Below, in pieces: positions 56,749-64,000 of a stretch of DNA of 64,000 bases. Within the stretch, counting starts at the first letter, position 1. Every line of letters starts with the position of its first letter. This DNA comes from Flavobacteriales bacterium (GTDB lineage: Bacteria > Bacteroidota > Bacteroidia > Flavobacteriales_D > Sanyastnellaceae): contig PKDZ01000005.1 of the NCBI GenBank assembly GCA_002862785.1, positions 37,875-101,874 on the forward strand, read 5' to 3'. The notes under the pieces were generated by a model. It did no database searches. It saw only the letters and a list, made by a program, of their open reading frames with translations, and was not told the DNA's origin. The position numbers were made by a program, and so were the translations under genes.

Positions 56749-57822
56749 TCAACGGAGGATGGTCACGGCGCCCTGCTCAGAACGTGCGGCCTTCCCGGCA
56801 ATCTGGGGCCACTCCATCCGCCAGACGTAGATGCCCGGGGCCAGCGGGCGGCCTTCCATGTCGCGGCCATCCCATTCGGGATTGCCCGGCTCCAGGTGGG
56901 CCAAACGCTCACCCCAGCGGGAATAGATTTCGAACACCGCGGGCCTGGCGCCCTCCACTTCCGGGCGGAAGGTGTCGTTGAGCCCGTCTCCGTTGGGAGA
57001 GAAGGCATTCGGCACGTAGACCGGAGACTCCTCCTCGAGTTCCGGTTTGACCTCCGGGCCCTTGTCGACCAGCTCGGCCGGCGCCAAACCCTCTTCAGGG
57101 CTCAACTCCTGAAGTTGGAAATCATCGAAGAAGTAATAGGCCATCTGCGGACTGTCGCCCATCACCACTTCCGCTTCGAGATCCTCATCCGGATCGAAAA
57201 CCCCGATGGTCAAATAGCGGGAAGGTCCCGCCACATCGAAATTGAATGAGATGCGCTCCCAGTCCGCGTCATAGCGTGCGTAAGGGAACTGGAATGTCGC
57301 CGGGAACGGCAGAGCGCCGTTGCCCATCTGAACGGGCTCCTCAATGGAGAAGGCCACCCCCAGACCGTTGACGGCGAGGCCGGCGGAGGACGTGGGGAGC
57401 CATTGGCCGTTGGTCACTTTGAATGACAAGGAATACTCCTGTCCGACGGTCAGCGGCTCGGCGAGTTCCATCACCAGGTACTCCCGGTCCAACGGCTGGT
57501 TGGGGCCGGTCCGCTTGATGGCCGCGATGCCGGCAATGCCCCTTCCTTCCGCAGGCTCAACCATGGCAATCGGGGTCTCGGGCAAATCCCCGCCGAGGGC
57601 ACCGTCGAGGTGGAAGAAATCCGGGGTGGCCGATCCGCTGCCGGCATTGGTCCATCCGGGGAGCAGGTGCCACATGCCGGGAGCGACCGGCATGGCGGTG
57701 GCGTCCTCGAACCCGGGATTCAACAGCTGTGCGCTGACTTGTGTGGGCACAACGACCAAGCCAATCCCCCAGAGGATGACTCCCATACTCCACGACAGAG
57801 CGTTCAGGTCGTTTCCACGCAT
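56749..57822 (-). CDS. Secreted protein with gliding motility-associated (T9SS) C-terminal domain
   Basis: N-term VSAQLLNPGFEDATAMPVAPGMWHLLPGWTNAGSGSATPDFFH; C-term VYVPNAFSPNGDGLNDTFRPEVEG...FEIYSRWGERLAHLEPGNPEWDGRDMEGRPLAPGIYVWRMEW. Confidence 0.92.
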   Translation of the reverse strand: MRGNDLNALSWSMGVILWGIGLVVVPTQVSAQLLNPGFEDATAMPVAPGMWHLLPGWTNAGSGSATPDFFHLDGALGGDLPETPIAMVEPAEGRGIAGIAAIKRTGPNQPLDREYLVMELAEPLTVGQEYSLSFKVTNGQWLPTSSAGLAVNGLGVAFSIEEPVQMGNGALPFPATFQFPYARYDADWERISFNFDVAGPSRYLTIGVFDPDEDLEAEVVMGDSPQMAYYFFDDFQLQELSPEEGLAPAELVDKGPEVKPELEEESPVYVPNAFSPNGDGLNDTFRPEVEGARPAVFEIYSRWGERLAHLEPGNPEWDGRDMEGRPLAPGIYVWRMEWPQIAGKAARSEQGAVTILR

Positions 57823-57858
57823 CACCGCAATTTAATGCATTCAGGTTGGGCCAAAAGA

Positions 57859-57886
57859 GAAGGAGCCCCGCGTTCGGAGCTCCTTC
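57859..57886 (-). terminator. Hairpin downstream of the ECF-linked outer membrane protein gene
   Basis: GAAGGAGC-cccgcgttcgga-GCTCCTTC; minus strand continues TCTTTTGG. Confidence 0.5.
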
Positions 57887-58034
57887 ACCTTAACCAAAAC
57901 AACTTGAACCAAATCTTCGCTGTGCTTGCAGGCAGTTGTGACCTGCATTCAATAGACGCTTCACAGACCGGGAATGTTGTTTTCGGGGTTCCCAACAGGT
58001 GCTAATGCATGAAGGCAATCCGGCACCCACCCAC

Positions 58035-58910
58035 TCAACGGCCCAAGCGCCGGCCGATGCGAACCGACCCCCACAGTCCGGAGCGGAGTCCGGCCGTCCA
58101 CCCCCCGCGCCAACCGCAGGTCCATCCCGAACCCAGCGTGGTGGACATGCCAAGATGCACCCCCACCCCAAGCGTCACGGCGTCGATCCAGTCCGGGCGA
58201 TCCTCTCCGGCTACGGAAGCCGGCTCAGGGCTGCCATTCAGGGGCAGCCTTTCCACTTCGGTGTCTGCCCGATCGAGCATGGCGATGCCCATGTGGACAC
58301 CCGCCCACCACATGCCGGACTTGGTCCGATTTCCGAGTCGCCCCCCACGGTCCAGATTCAGTTGGATTTCTCGCGCCCGGTTCCGGGATACGGGCAGGGC
58401 GATGGTGTCGAGTTCGATGCCCAATTCATAGGTCCACTGGATCCACTGTTCCAGTCCGGCCTCTCCGTTTCCGGCGATCGCATAGAGGCTGTCGTCTAGG
58501 TCCTGGACATCGTAGGTCCATACTTCCCGAACTCCACCGCGCAAGCCAAGCCGGAGGCTGCGATTGTCCTGCCTCCAAATCCAGGCTGCCTCGACCGCCA
58601 CCGCGGGCCGGACGGAACGGCCCGCCATGGCCTCTACAGCCACTCCCTCGACAGATTCAGAAGAGCGGAAACCCCCGGTCCACAGCGAAAGCTCCACATC
58701 GGGTCGGGCCCAGGGGGACACCCCGCGCCTTCGACCCGTGGACCGGCCGGCCTCCTGCACGTCCAGGTCCAGCCTCAACGCGACGCCGTCCACCGTGATG
58801 GTGTCCCGGGTCGTCGCCAGCGATGAATTCGGACTTCCACCAAGCAACAGAAGAATCAGGCCGACATGCCGGCCCAACAAAGCAATCAGCCGGTGGTCTT
58901 CAGAGACCAC
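58035..58910 (-). CDS. Putative outer membrane beta-barrel protein linked to ECF sigma operon
   Basis: Alternating amphipathic strands, glycine-rich; overlaps upstream gene; no family identified. Confidence 0.55.
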   Translation of the reverse strand: MVSEDHRLIALLGRHVGLILLLLGGSPNSSLATTRDTITVDGVALRLDLDVQEAGRSTGRRRGVSPWARPDVELSLWTGGFRSSESVEGVAVEAMAGRSVRPAVAVEAAWIWRQDNRSLRLGLRGGVREVWTYDVQDLDDSLYAIAGNGEAGLEQWIQWTYELGIELDTIALPVSRNRAREIQLNLDRGGRLGNRTKSGMWWAGVHMGIAMLDRADTEVERLPLNGSPEPASVAGEDRPDWIDAVTLGVGVHLGMSTTLGSGWTCGWRGGWTAGLRSGLWGSVRIGRRLGR

Positions 58911-59571
58911 CTCCGGCGGGCAGGGTGATGGGCAGAGTCAGCACTGGGGCCTCTTCGGCGTCGGGCTGTTGCGCGTTCTCTTCGGTCGGTTCGGTTCTCT
59001 CCTCCACCGGGGTCTCGTGATTGGGCTCGGTCCCAACCTCATCGGACGCTTCTGCCTCCATGACTTCCGGGGTCACTTCCGGCGTTTCAGATTCGTTGAC
59101 GTCCACAGCCGCTGCCGGTTGAGGCTCCACCACGACCGGAGTCGATTCAATAGGCTCAGCAGATTCCGTCATGGGCTTCGTGGCGTCCGCCACAGGCTCG
59201 GTGTTGGTCCCGGCCTCCTCGAGGGTCACCTCTTCCACATCCCTTTCCTGAGCGGCGGGTGTCACGACGTCGAGCGGAGCCACTTCAGTGGGGACCTCAA
59301 TGGTTGTCTCGACCGGGGCCGAATTCATTGGGGCCTCGGTGGAAACGGGAGCAGACACCGGAGCGGCTTCATCCGCGGTCCACAGGAAGCTAACTGTGGC
59401 CAGCAGGGCCATGGCTCCTGCGGCGAGGATGGCCTTCTTGCCCGTGCTCATGGCCGGGGCGGATGGCGGAGTGTACGGCGGGGCCGGAACGGAACGTTGA
59501 GACAACACGTCACGACAACGCGCGTCGAAGGCGTTATCAAACGATTGCGGGTCCTGAGGAGTGTCCTTCAT
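58900..59571 (-). CDS. Single-TM protein with acidic Pro/Thr/Glu-rich tail, candidate anti-sigma factor
   Basis: Short N-terminal domain, TM KKAILAAGAMALLATVSFLW, long low-complexity tail; ATGA overlap with ECF gene. Confidence 0.6.
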   Translation of the reverse strand: MKDTPQDPQSFDNAFDARCRDVLSQRSVPAPPYTPPSAPAMSTGKKAILAAGAMALLATVSFLWTADEAAPVSAPVSTEAPMNSAPVETTIEVPTEVAPLDVVTPAAQERDVEEVTLEEAGTNTEPVADATKPMTESAEPIESTPVVVEPQPAAAVDVNESETPEVTPEVMEAEASDEVGTEPNHETPVEERTEPTEENAQQPDAEEAPVLTLPITLPAGGGL

Positions 59572-60164
59572 GGTCGATGGGCCCCTTCATCCTGGGGCTC
59601 GCTTGGGTTAGACTGTGCTCGGGCGGAAAGGGTTGCAAGGACGCGCTGCAAATATTTTCGGGCCCGGCTCAACTGGCTTTTCGAGGTGTTCACATCGACC
59701 CCGAGCTTGTCCGCAATCTCTTGGTGCTTGAAGCCTTCGATGACATACATGCAGAAGACCGTGCGGTACCCGAGTGGGAGCTGGGCGATGGCGTGTTCGA
59801 GCTCATCCGCCGTGAATTCAAGGTCGGGATGGCTTTCCAGATCGCGGGGTGTGGAATGCACCTCGTCGATGTCGTGGTGGTGGCGGTGCTTGAGGTTGCG
59901 TCGGTAGTGGGTGATGGCCGTGTTGACCACGATGCGCCGCATCCACCCTTCGAAGGAGAAATCCTGCCGGTAGCTCTTGATGTGCTTGAAAATCTTGACA
60001 AAGCTGTCCTGCAGGACGTCCTCGGCATCCTCGCGCGCATTGGTGTGGCGAATGGCGGTGGCGAAGAGCTGCCCGCTGAATCGGGCATACAGCTCGCGTT
60101 GGGCGGAAGGCCGCTGGGCCTTGCATCCCTCGATCAACTGTTTGACGTCCTCACTCGATGCCAT
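59568..60164 (-). CDS. RNA polymerase ECF sigma factor
   Basis: AQRELYARFSGQLFATAIRHTNAREDAEDVLQDSFVKIFKHIKSYRQDFSFEGWMRRIVVNTAITHYRR; FKHQEIADKLGVDVNTSKSQLSRARKYLQRVL. Confidence 0.94.
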   Translation of the reverse strand: MASSEDVKQLIEGCKAQRPSAQRELYARFSGQLFATAIRHTNAREDAEDVLQDSFVKIFKHIKSYRQDFSFEGWMRRIVVNTAITHYRRNLKHRHHHDIDEVHSTPRDLESHPDLEFTADELEHAIAQLPLGYRTVFCMYVIEGFKHQEIADKLGVDVNTSKSQLSRARKYLQRVLATLSARAQSNPSEPQDEGAHRP

Positions 60165-60210
60165 CGCGCTCTCAAAGAACGTGAAGGGATGCGCATTCGT
60201 TGCCTTGGGT

Positions 60211-61221
60211 TCAGTCGAATCGGCTCCGGTCAATTCCAAGCCACTCGAGGGCGGCACCATGAAACATCAGGGCCCGATCCTCCTTGGACAGCTCCATGTC
60301 GGTTTCGAGGTAGCGACCGAATTCGAGGTCGCCCAAGGGGAAGGGGTAATCCGAGCCCATCACAATGCGTCCGGCGCCCTGCAATTCCAGCGCGTACTGG
60401 GTCATGCGGGCATCATGGGTGATGCTGTCCACCCAGAAGCGGCCCACATAATCCCGGGGATTGTTCGGGTTGTCGACTGCCACGAGGTCGGGTCGACACC
60501 GCCACCCATGTTCAATCCGGCCGAGCGTCGCGAGGAAGGCCCCAGAAGCATGGCTGAACATGACCCGGAGGTTTGGGTACCGATCGAAGACACCGGAGAA
60601 GACCATCGAGCAGGCCGCCCGTGATGTCTCGGCCGGCATGCCGACCAGCCAGGGCAGCCAGTATTTGGTCATCATCTCCTTGCCCATCATGTCCCATGGG
60701 TGGATCATGATGCACATCCCCAGCCGCTCGCAGGCCTCCCAAATCGGGTTGAAACGGGGCTCGGAGAGGTTGTATCCGTTGATGTTGGATCCAATATGGA
60801 TGCCATGAAGACCGATTTCCTTGCACCGCTCCAGCTCCTGGAGGCTCAGCTCGGTGTCCTGCATCGGCAAGGTTCCGAGCCCGACGTAGTGGCGGGGATG
60901 GTCCTCGACCGTGCGGGCGACATCATCGTTGAGGAACCGGGCGATGTCATGGGTGTCCTCTGGCTTGGCCCAATAGGCGAACAGGACGGGGATCGTGCAC
61001 ACCACCTGAACCTGAACCCCGAAGCGGGCATATTCCTCAATGCGAATCTCGGCGTCCCAGCAATTGGCCTGCACTTCCCGGAAAAAGCGATCGCCCTGCA
61101 TCATCCGAGCCGCGCCCTCCTTGTGATGCTCGAGGTGGATGAAGGCCCCGTAGCCCAGCTTCCGGCTCCAATCCGGGAGCGATTTGGGCATGATGTGGGT
61201 GTGGGTGTCAATCTTCAGCAT
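60211..61221 (-). CDS. Amidohydrolase, 2-amino-3-carboxymuconate-6-semialdehyde decarboxylase (ACMSD)-like
   Basis: KIDTHTHIMPKSLPDW; MIHPWDMMG; MFSHASGAFLATLGRIEHGW; IVMGSDYPFPLGD. Confidence 0.88.
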   Translation of the reverse strand: MLKIDTHTHIMPKSLPDWSRKLGYGAFIHLEHHKEGAARMMQGDRFFREVQANCWDAEIRIEEYARFGVQVQVVCTIPVLFAYWAKPEDTHDIARFLNDDVARTVEDHPRHYVGLGTLPMQDTELSLQELERCKEIGLHGIHIGSNINGYNLSEPRFNPIWEACERLGMCIMIHPWDMMGKEMMTKYWLPWLVGMPAETSRAACSMVFSGVFDRYPNLRVMFSHASGAFLATLGRIEHGWRCRPDLVAVDNPNNPRDYVGRFWVDSITHDARMTQYALELQGAGRIVMGSDYPFPLGDLEFGRYLETDMELSKEDRALMFHGAALEWLGIDRSRFD

Positions 61222-61232
61222 CCGGCCGGAAG

Positions 61233-62879
61233 TTAAGGTCGGGCCTCTGCGCGGCGTTCGACGCGCCGCAAATCCAGTCGGTTGTTCGGGGTCACCCTCC
61301 ACCCCGACCAATCGGTCGAGACCAGGTGCACAACGTCGTCGTGCCACAACGGAATGACGGGCATGGCGTCCAGGACGAGGCGCTCAGCTTCGCTCATCAG
61401 GGCGAGGCGCTTCTCTCCTGTTGGGAGCAGGCTGGCCGCATGAAGCAGGCTGTCGACCCGCTGGTCCGCATATCGGGTGTAATTCGGACCGCCCGGCGTC
61501 CAACGATCGCTGTCGAAGAGGCCCAGGAAGTTCTCGGCATCCGGGTAGTCCGCCAGCCATGACTTGCGAAAGAGGGGCACCTCGCTCCTCGCCACCCGCT
61601 CCGCATCGATTCCACTGGGGGCCACGTCGATGTCGATGTCGAGGCCAAATTCGGACCACGCGTGTTGCAAGGCGGCGGCGAGCTCAGCCGTAGCTGGCTT
61701 GGTGCCCAACGTGCCCAATGACCGGCGAACCAAGGGCGGCTCGGTTCCGATGCCCACCTCGGTGAGGAGCGCCCTCGCCGCCTCTGGATCGTGAAGCAGA
61801 TGGGGATGGAGTGGGCGTTCGTTCTCGGTGAACCCGGGCATACCGTGGGGCACAAATCCCCGGGCCACCGAGGCCCCGCCAGCCCGGAGCTCCTGGACGA
61901 GCAACCGACGGTCAATGGCCAGGCTCATGGCCCTCCGCACCCGGGCCTCGATCGGGACGACTCCGAGGCTGGCGTAAGACGCCGAATCCATGAGCAGACC
62001 GATGTAGTCCGTCTTGAGGAAGGGAACCGAATGGCGCTCGAACCGTCCTTCCCACTCCTCCTTCCATTGTCCATTCTCCTCGAAGAAGACCTCCATCCAC
62101 TCGGGCTTCGGGGCCGACACGAAGTCATACCGTCCCTGCCGGAATCCCAGCATCTCGGCTCCCTCCTCCCGGTTGAACTCGATGCGGACGCCTTCGAGCC
62201 GGGGCAATCGGCGACCCTGATTGTCCCGCATCCAGTACTGCGGGTGGCGGTGCAGGACCATGGCCGTCTCCGCCAGCCACCCCTTGAGCAGGAAAGGCCC
62301 AGTGCCGAGGTCATCGAGGTTGGGATCCCCGTCGAGTCCGCCACCCTTCAGGATGCTGGCCTGGGGTGTGGCGAGCAGGCTGGGAAAGACGGGGTTGGGG
62401 GCCTCGAGCCGGAGGACAAGGCTGTCCTCCCCGATGGCTTCGATTCCGCTTTCCTTCCGGAGCCCGTCGAGGACCCATCGGCCCGGCAGCGCCTCGTCCG
62501 GGTCGAGCATGCGCGCAAAACTCCGGACCACATCCTCCGCATGCAGCGAAGAGCCGTCGTGGAACACCGCGTCTGTCCGCAGCCGGAACCGCAGGGTGAG
62601 TCCATCCTCCGAGATGGACCAGGATTCCGCGAGAGCCGGCACCACATGGAGCGCATCATCAAATTCGAGCAGTCCCTCATAGAGCTGATCGACGATCCAC
62701 AGGGTCTCGAGATCAGTGGCCCGGGCCGGATCCAGGGAGCGGATGCCATCGGCCGCGTTGTAGACGAAGAGGTCCAAGCCATCGCCTCGTCCTTCCTCGG
62801 AACAGCCGGCGAAGACCACCACCCCCAACAGGATGGACCACGCCCATCCCCTGCTTTGACAGACCGTCTGAGGGAACAT
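61233..62879 (-). CDS. Peptide/solute ABC transporter substrate-binding lipoprotein (family 5, OppA/DppA-like)
   Basis: Lipobox LLGVVVFAGC; NAADGIRSLDPARATDLETLWIVDQLYEGLLEFD; LAESWSISEDGLTLRFRLRTDAVFHDGSSLHAEDVVRSFARMLD. Confidence 0.92.
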   Translation of the reverse strand: MFPQTVCQSRGWAWSILLGVVVFAGCSEEGRGDGLDLFVYNAADGIRSLDPARATDLETLWIVDQLYEGLLEFDDALHVVPALAESWSISEDGLTLRFRLRTDAVFHDGSSLHAEDVVRSFARMLDPDEALPGRWVLDGLRKESGIEAIGEDSLVLRLEAPNPVFPSLLATPQASILKGGGLDGDPNLDDLGTGPFLLKGWLAETAMVLHRHPQYWMRDNQGRRLPRLEGVRIEFNREEGAEMLGFRQGRYDFVSAPKPEWMEVFFEENGQWKEEWEGRFERHSVPFLKTDYIGLLMDSASYASLGVVPIEARVRRAMSLAIDRRLLVQELRAGGASVARGFVPHGMPGFTENERPLHPHLLHDPEAARALLTEVGIGTEPPLVRRSLGTLGTKPATAELAAALQHAWSEFGLDIDIDVAPSGIDAERVARSEVPLFRKSWLADYPDAENFLGLFDSDRWTPGGPNYTRYADQRVDSLLHAASLLPTGEKRLALMSEAERLVLDAMPVIPLWHDDVVHLVSTDWSGWRVTPNNRLDLRRVERRAEARP

Positions 62880-62930
62880 GCGGAAAAGTTAAACCTCAGG
62901 GGACGTGCGCGGTTCTACATTCGCTGCCCG

Positions 62931-64000
62931 ATGCCCACCGCGATGTCCACCACGCGCCTCCTACTGCTTCTTCTCGTCGCCCTGCCTGGGCTCCTCCGCG
63001 CCCAGGAGGCAACCCTCAGCGGCCGCGTCATCGACTCCGAGACCGGCGAATACATCCTCGGGGCGACCGTCATCGTGGAGGGGGAACCCATTGGGACGTC
63101 CACCAACACCTACGGTTTCTACAGCCTGACCCTGCCAGCCGGAGAACGCCGGCTCAATTGGTCGTTCATCGGGTACGTCACCGAGACCCGGACGCTGTCC
63201 CTCGACCAGAACCAAACCCTCGACATCGAACTGCGGCCCAACGTCATCGCGGTGGCCGCCGCGGAGGTCGAGGCCGAGCGCTCCGCCCACACGGAAAGCA
63301 CGGACATGGGCAAGGTCAATGTCGGCGTGGAGACCATCAAGTCCCTCCCCGCCCTCCTCGGCGAGGTGGACGTGCTCAAGGTGATTCAGTTCCTCCCGGG
63401 CATTCAGAGCGCGGGAGAGGGCAATTCAGGATTCTACGTCCGGGGGGGCGGCCCCGACCAGAACCTGGTGTTGGTCGATGACGCCGTCGTCTACAACGCT
63501 TCTCACCTGTTCGGTTTCTTCAGCGTGTTCAACGCCGATGCCGTCAAGGACATTGAGATCACCAAAGGCACCATGCCGGCCCGCTTCGGGGGCCGGGTTT
63601 CCTCGGTCTTGGACATCGGACTGAAGGAGGGAAATGCCCGCCGGACGGCCGTCAGTGGCGGCCTGGGACTGATCAGCTCCCGCCTGACCGTGGAGGCCCC
63701 GCTGGTGGAGGACACGGCCAGCTTCATCATCAGCGGACGGAGGACCTACATCGACGTGCTCGCCAAGCCCTTCGTGAATCCCGAGAGCGCTTTCTCCGGG
63801 TCGGGCTACTATTTCTATGACCTGAACGCCAAGGTCAACTGGAGGGCTTCGGCCAAGAACCAATTCTACTTGAGCGGATACTTCGGACGGGACGTGTTCG
63901 ACTTCCGGTCCAGCGCGAGCAACTTCGGCAGCCGGATTCCATGGGGCAACGCCACCGTCACCGCGCGTTGGAACCACGTCATCAACGACAAGGCCTTCCT
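62931..64000 (+). CDS. TonB-dependent receptor with carboxypeptidase-regulatory-like N-terminal domain (truncated by window end)
   Basis: ATLSGRVIDSETGEYILGATVIVEGEPIGTSTNTYGFYSLTLPAGERRLNWSFIGY; plug LPALLGEVDVLKVIQFLPGIQSAGEGNSGFYVRGGGPDQNLVLVDDAVVYNASHLFGFFSVFNADAVKDIEITKGTMPARFGGRVSSVLDI. Confidence 0.95.
   Translation, partial: MPTAMSTTRLLLLLLVALPGLLRAQEATLSGRVIDSETGEYILGATVIVEGEPIGTSTNTYGFYSLTLPAGERRLNWSFIGYVTETRTLSLDQNQTLDIELRPNVIAVAAAEVEAERSAHTESTDMGKVNVGVETIKSLPALLGEVDVLKVIQFLPGIQSAGEGNSGFYVRGGGPDQNLVLVDDAVVYNASHLFGFFSVFNADAVKDIEITKGTMPARFGGRVSSVLDIGLKEGNARRTAVSGGLGLISSRLTVEAPLVEDTASFIISGRRTYIDVLAKPFVNPESAFSGSGYYFYDLNAKVNWRASAKNQFYLSGYFGRDVFDFRSSASNFGSRIPWGNATVTARWNHVINDKAF

Noticed and set aside
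1-64000. Defence island, CRISPR array, prophage or biosynthetic cluster
   Set aside because: No repeat-spacer pattern, nuclease/helicase defence cassette, integrase, phage structural gene or NRPS/PKS motif was found in any listed frame.

Overview
The window is a GC-rich chromosomal segment from a Bacteroidota bacterium. That lineage is inferred from T9SS/gliding C-terminal domains, PorQ, the bacillithiol genes bshA and bshC, and TAnnTTTG-type promoters. It is densely packed with about 55 protein-coding genes in short operons. Most are core functions: lon, cmk, miaA, mutS2-like, dnaN, dapD, ruvX, aroQ, aat, a fused 2-oxoacid dehydrogenase E1, an FecBCD-type ABC importer, a TonB receptor, T9SS substrates and two ECF sigma factors. 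I saw no rRNA, tRNA, CRISPR array, prophage or insertion sequence. Two signals stand out. (1) A MerR/CarH-like regulator keeps both cobalamin-ligand histidine motifs (W-x9-EH and E-x-H-x-x-S). It sits directly upstream of an ECF sigma factor gene, and the short gap between them carries four exact TGAACAAA sites plus one near copy, one overlapping a likely core promoter. This suggests a B12/light switch of LitR-LitS type. (2) At least 13 operon-head genes have a TAnnTTnn box exactly 12 nt before the start codon, while internal operon genes lack it. This suggests widespread leaderless transcription from a -7 element. Smaller observations include a degenerate acyltransferase-like protein, a 48-aa ORF missing from the track, a MutS2 without Smr, a TSP3/double-SPOR envelope protein and an ECF/membrane protein/beta-barrel module. 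No computation was run; all calls come from reading the sequence.
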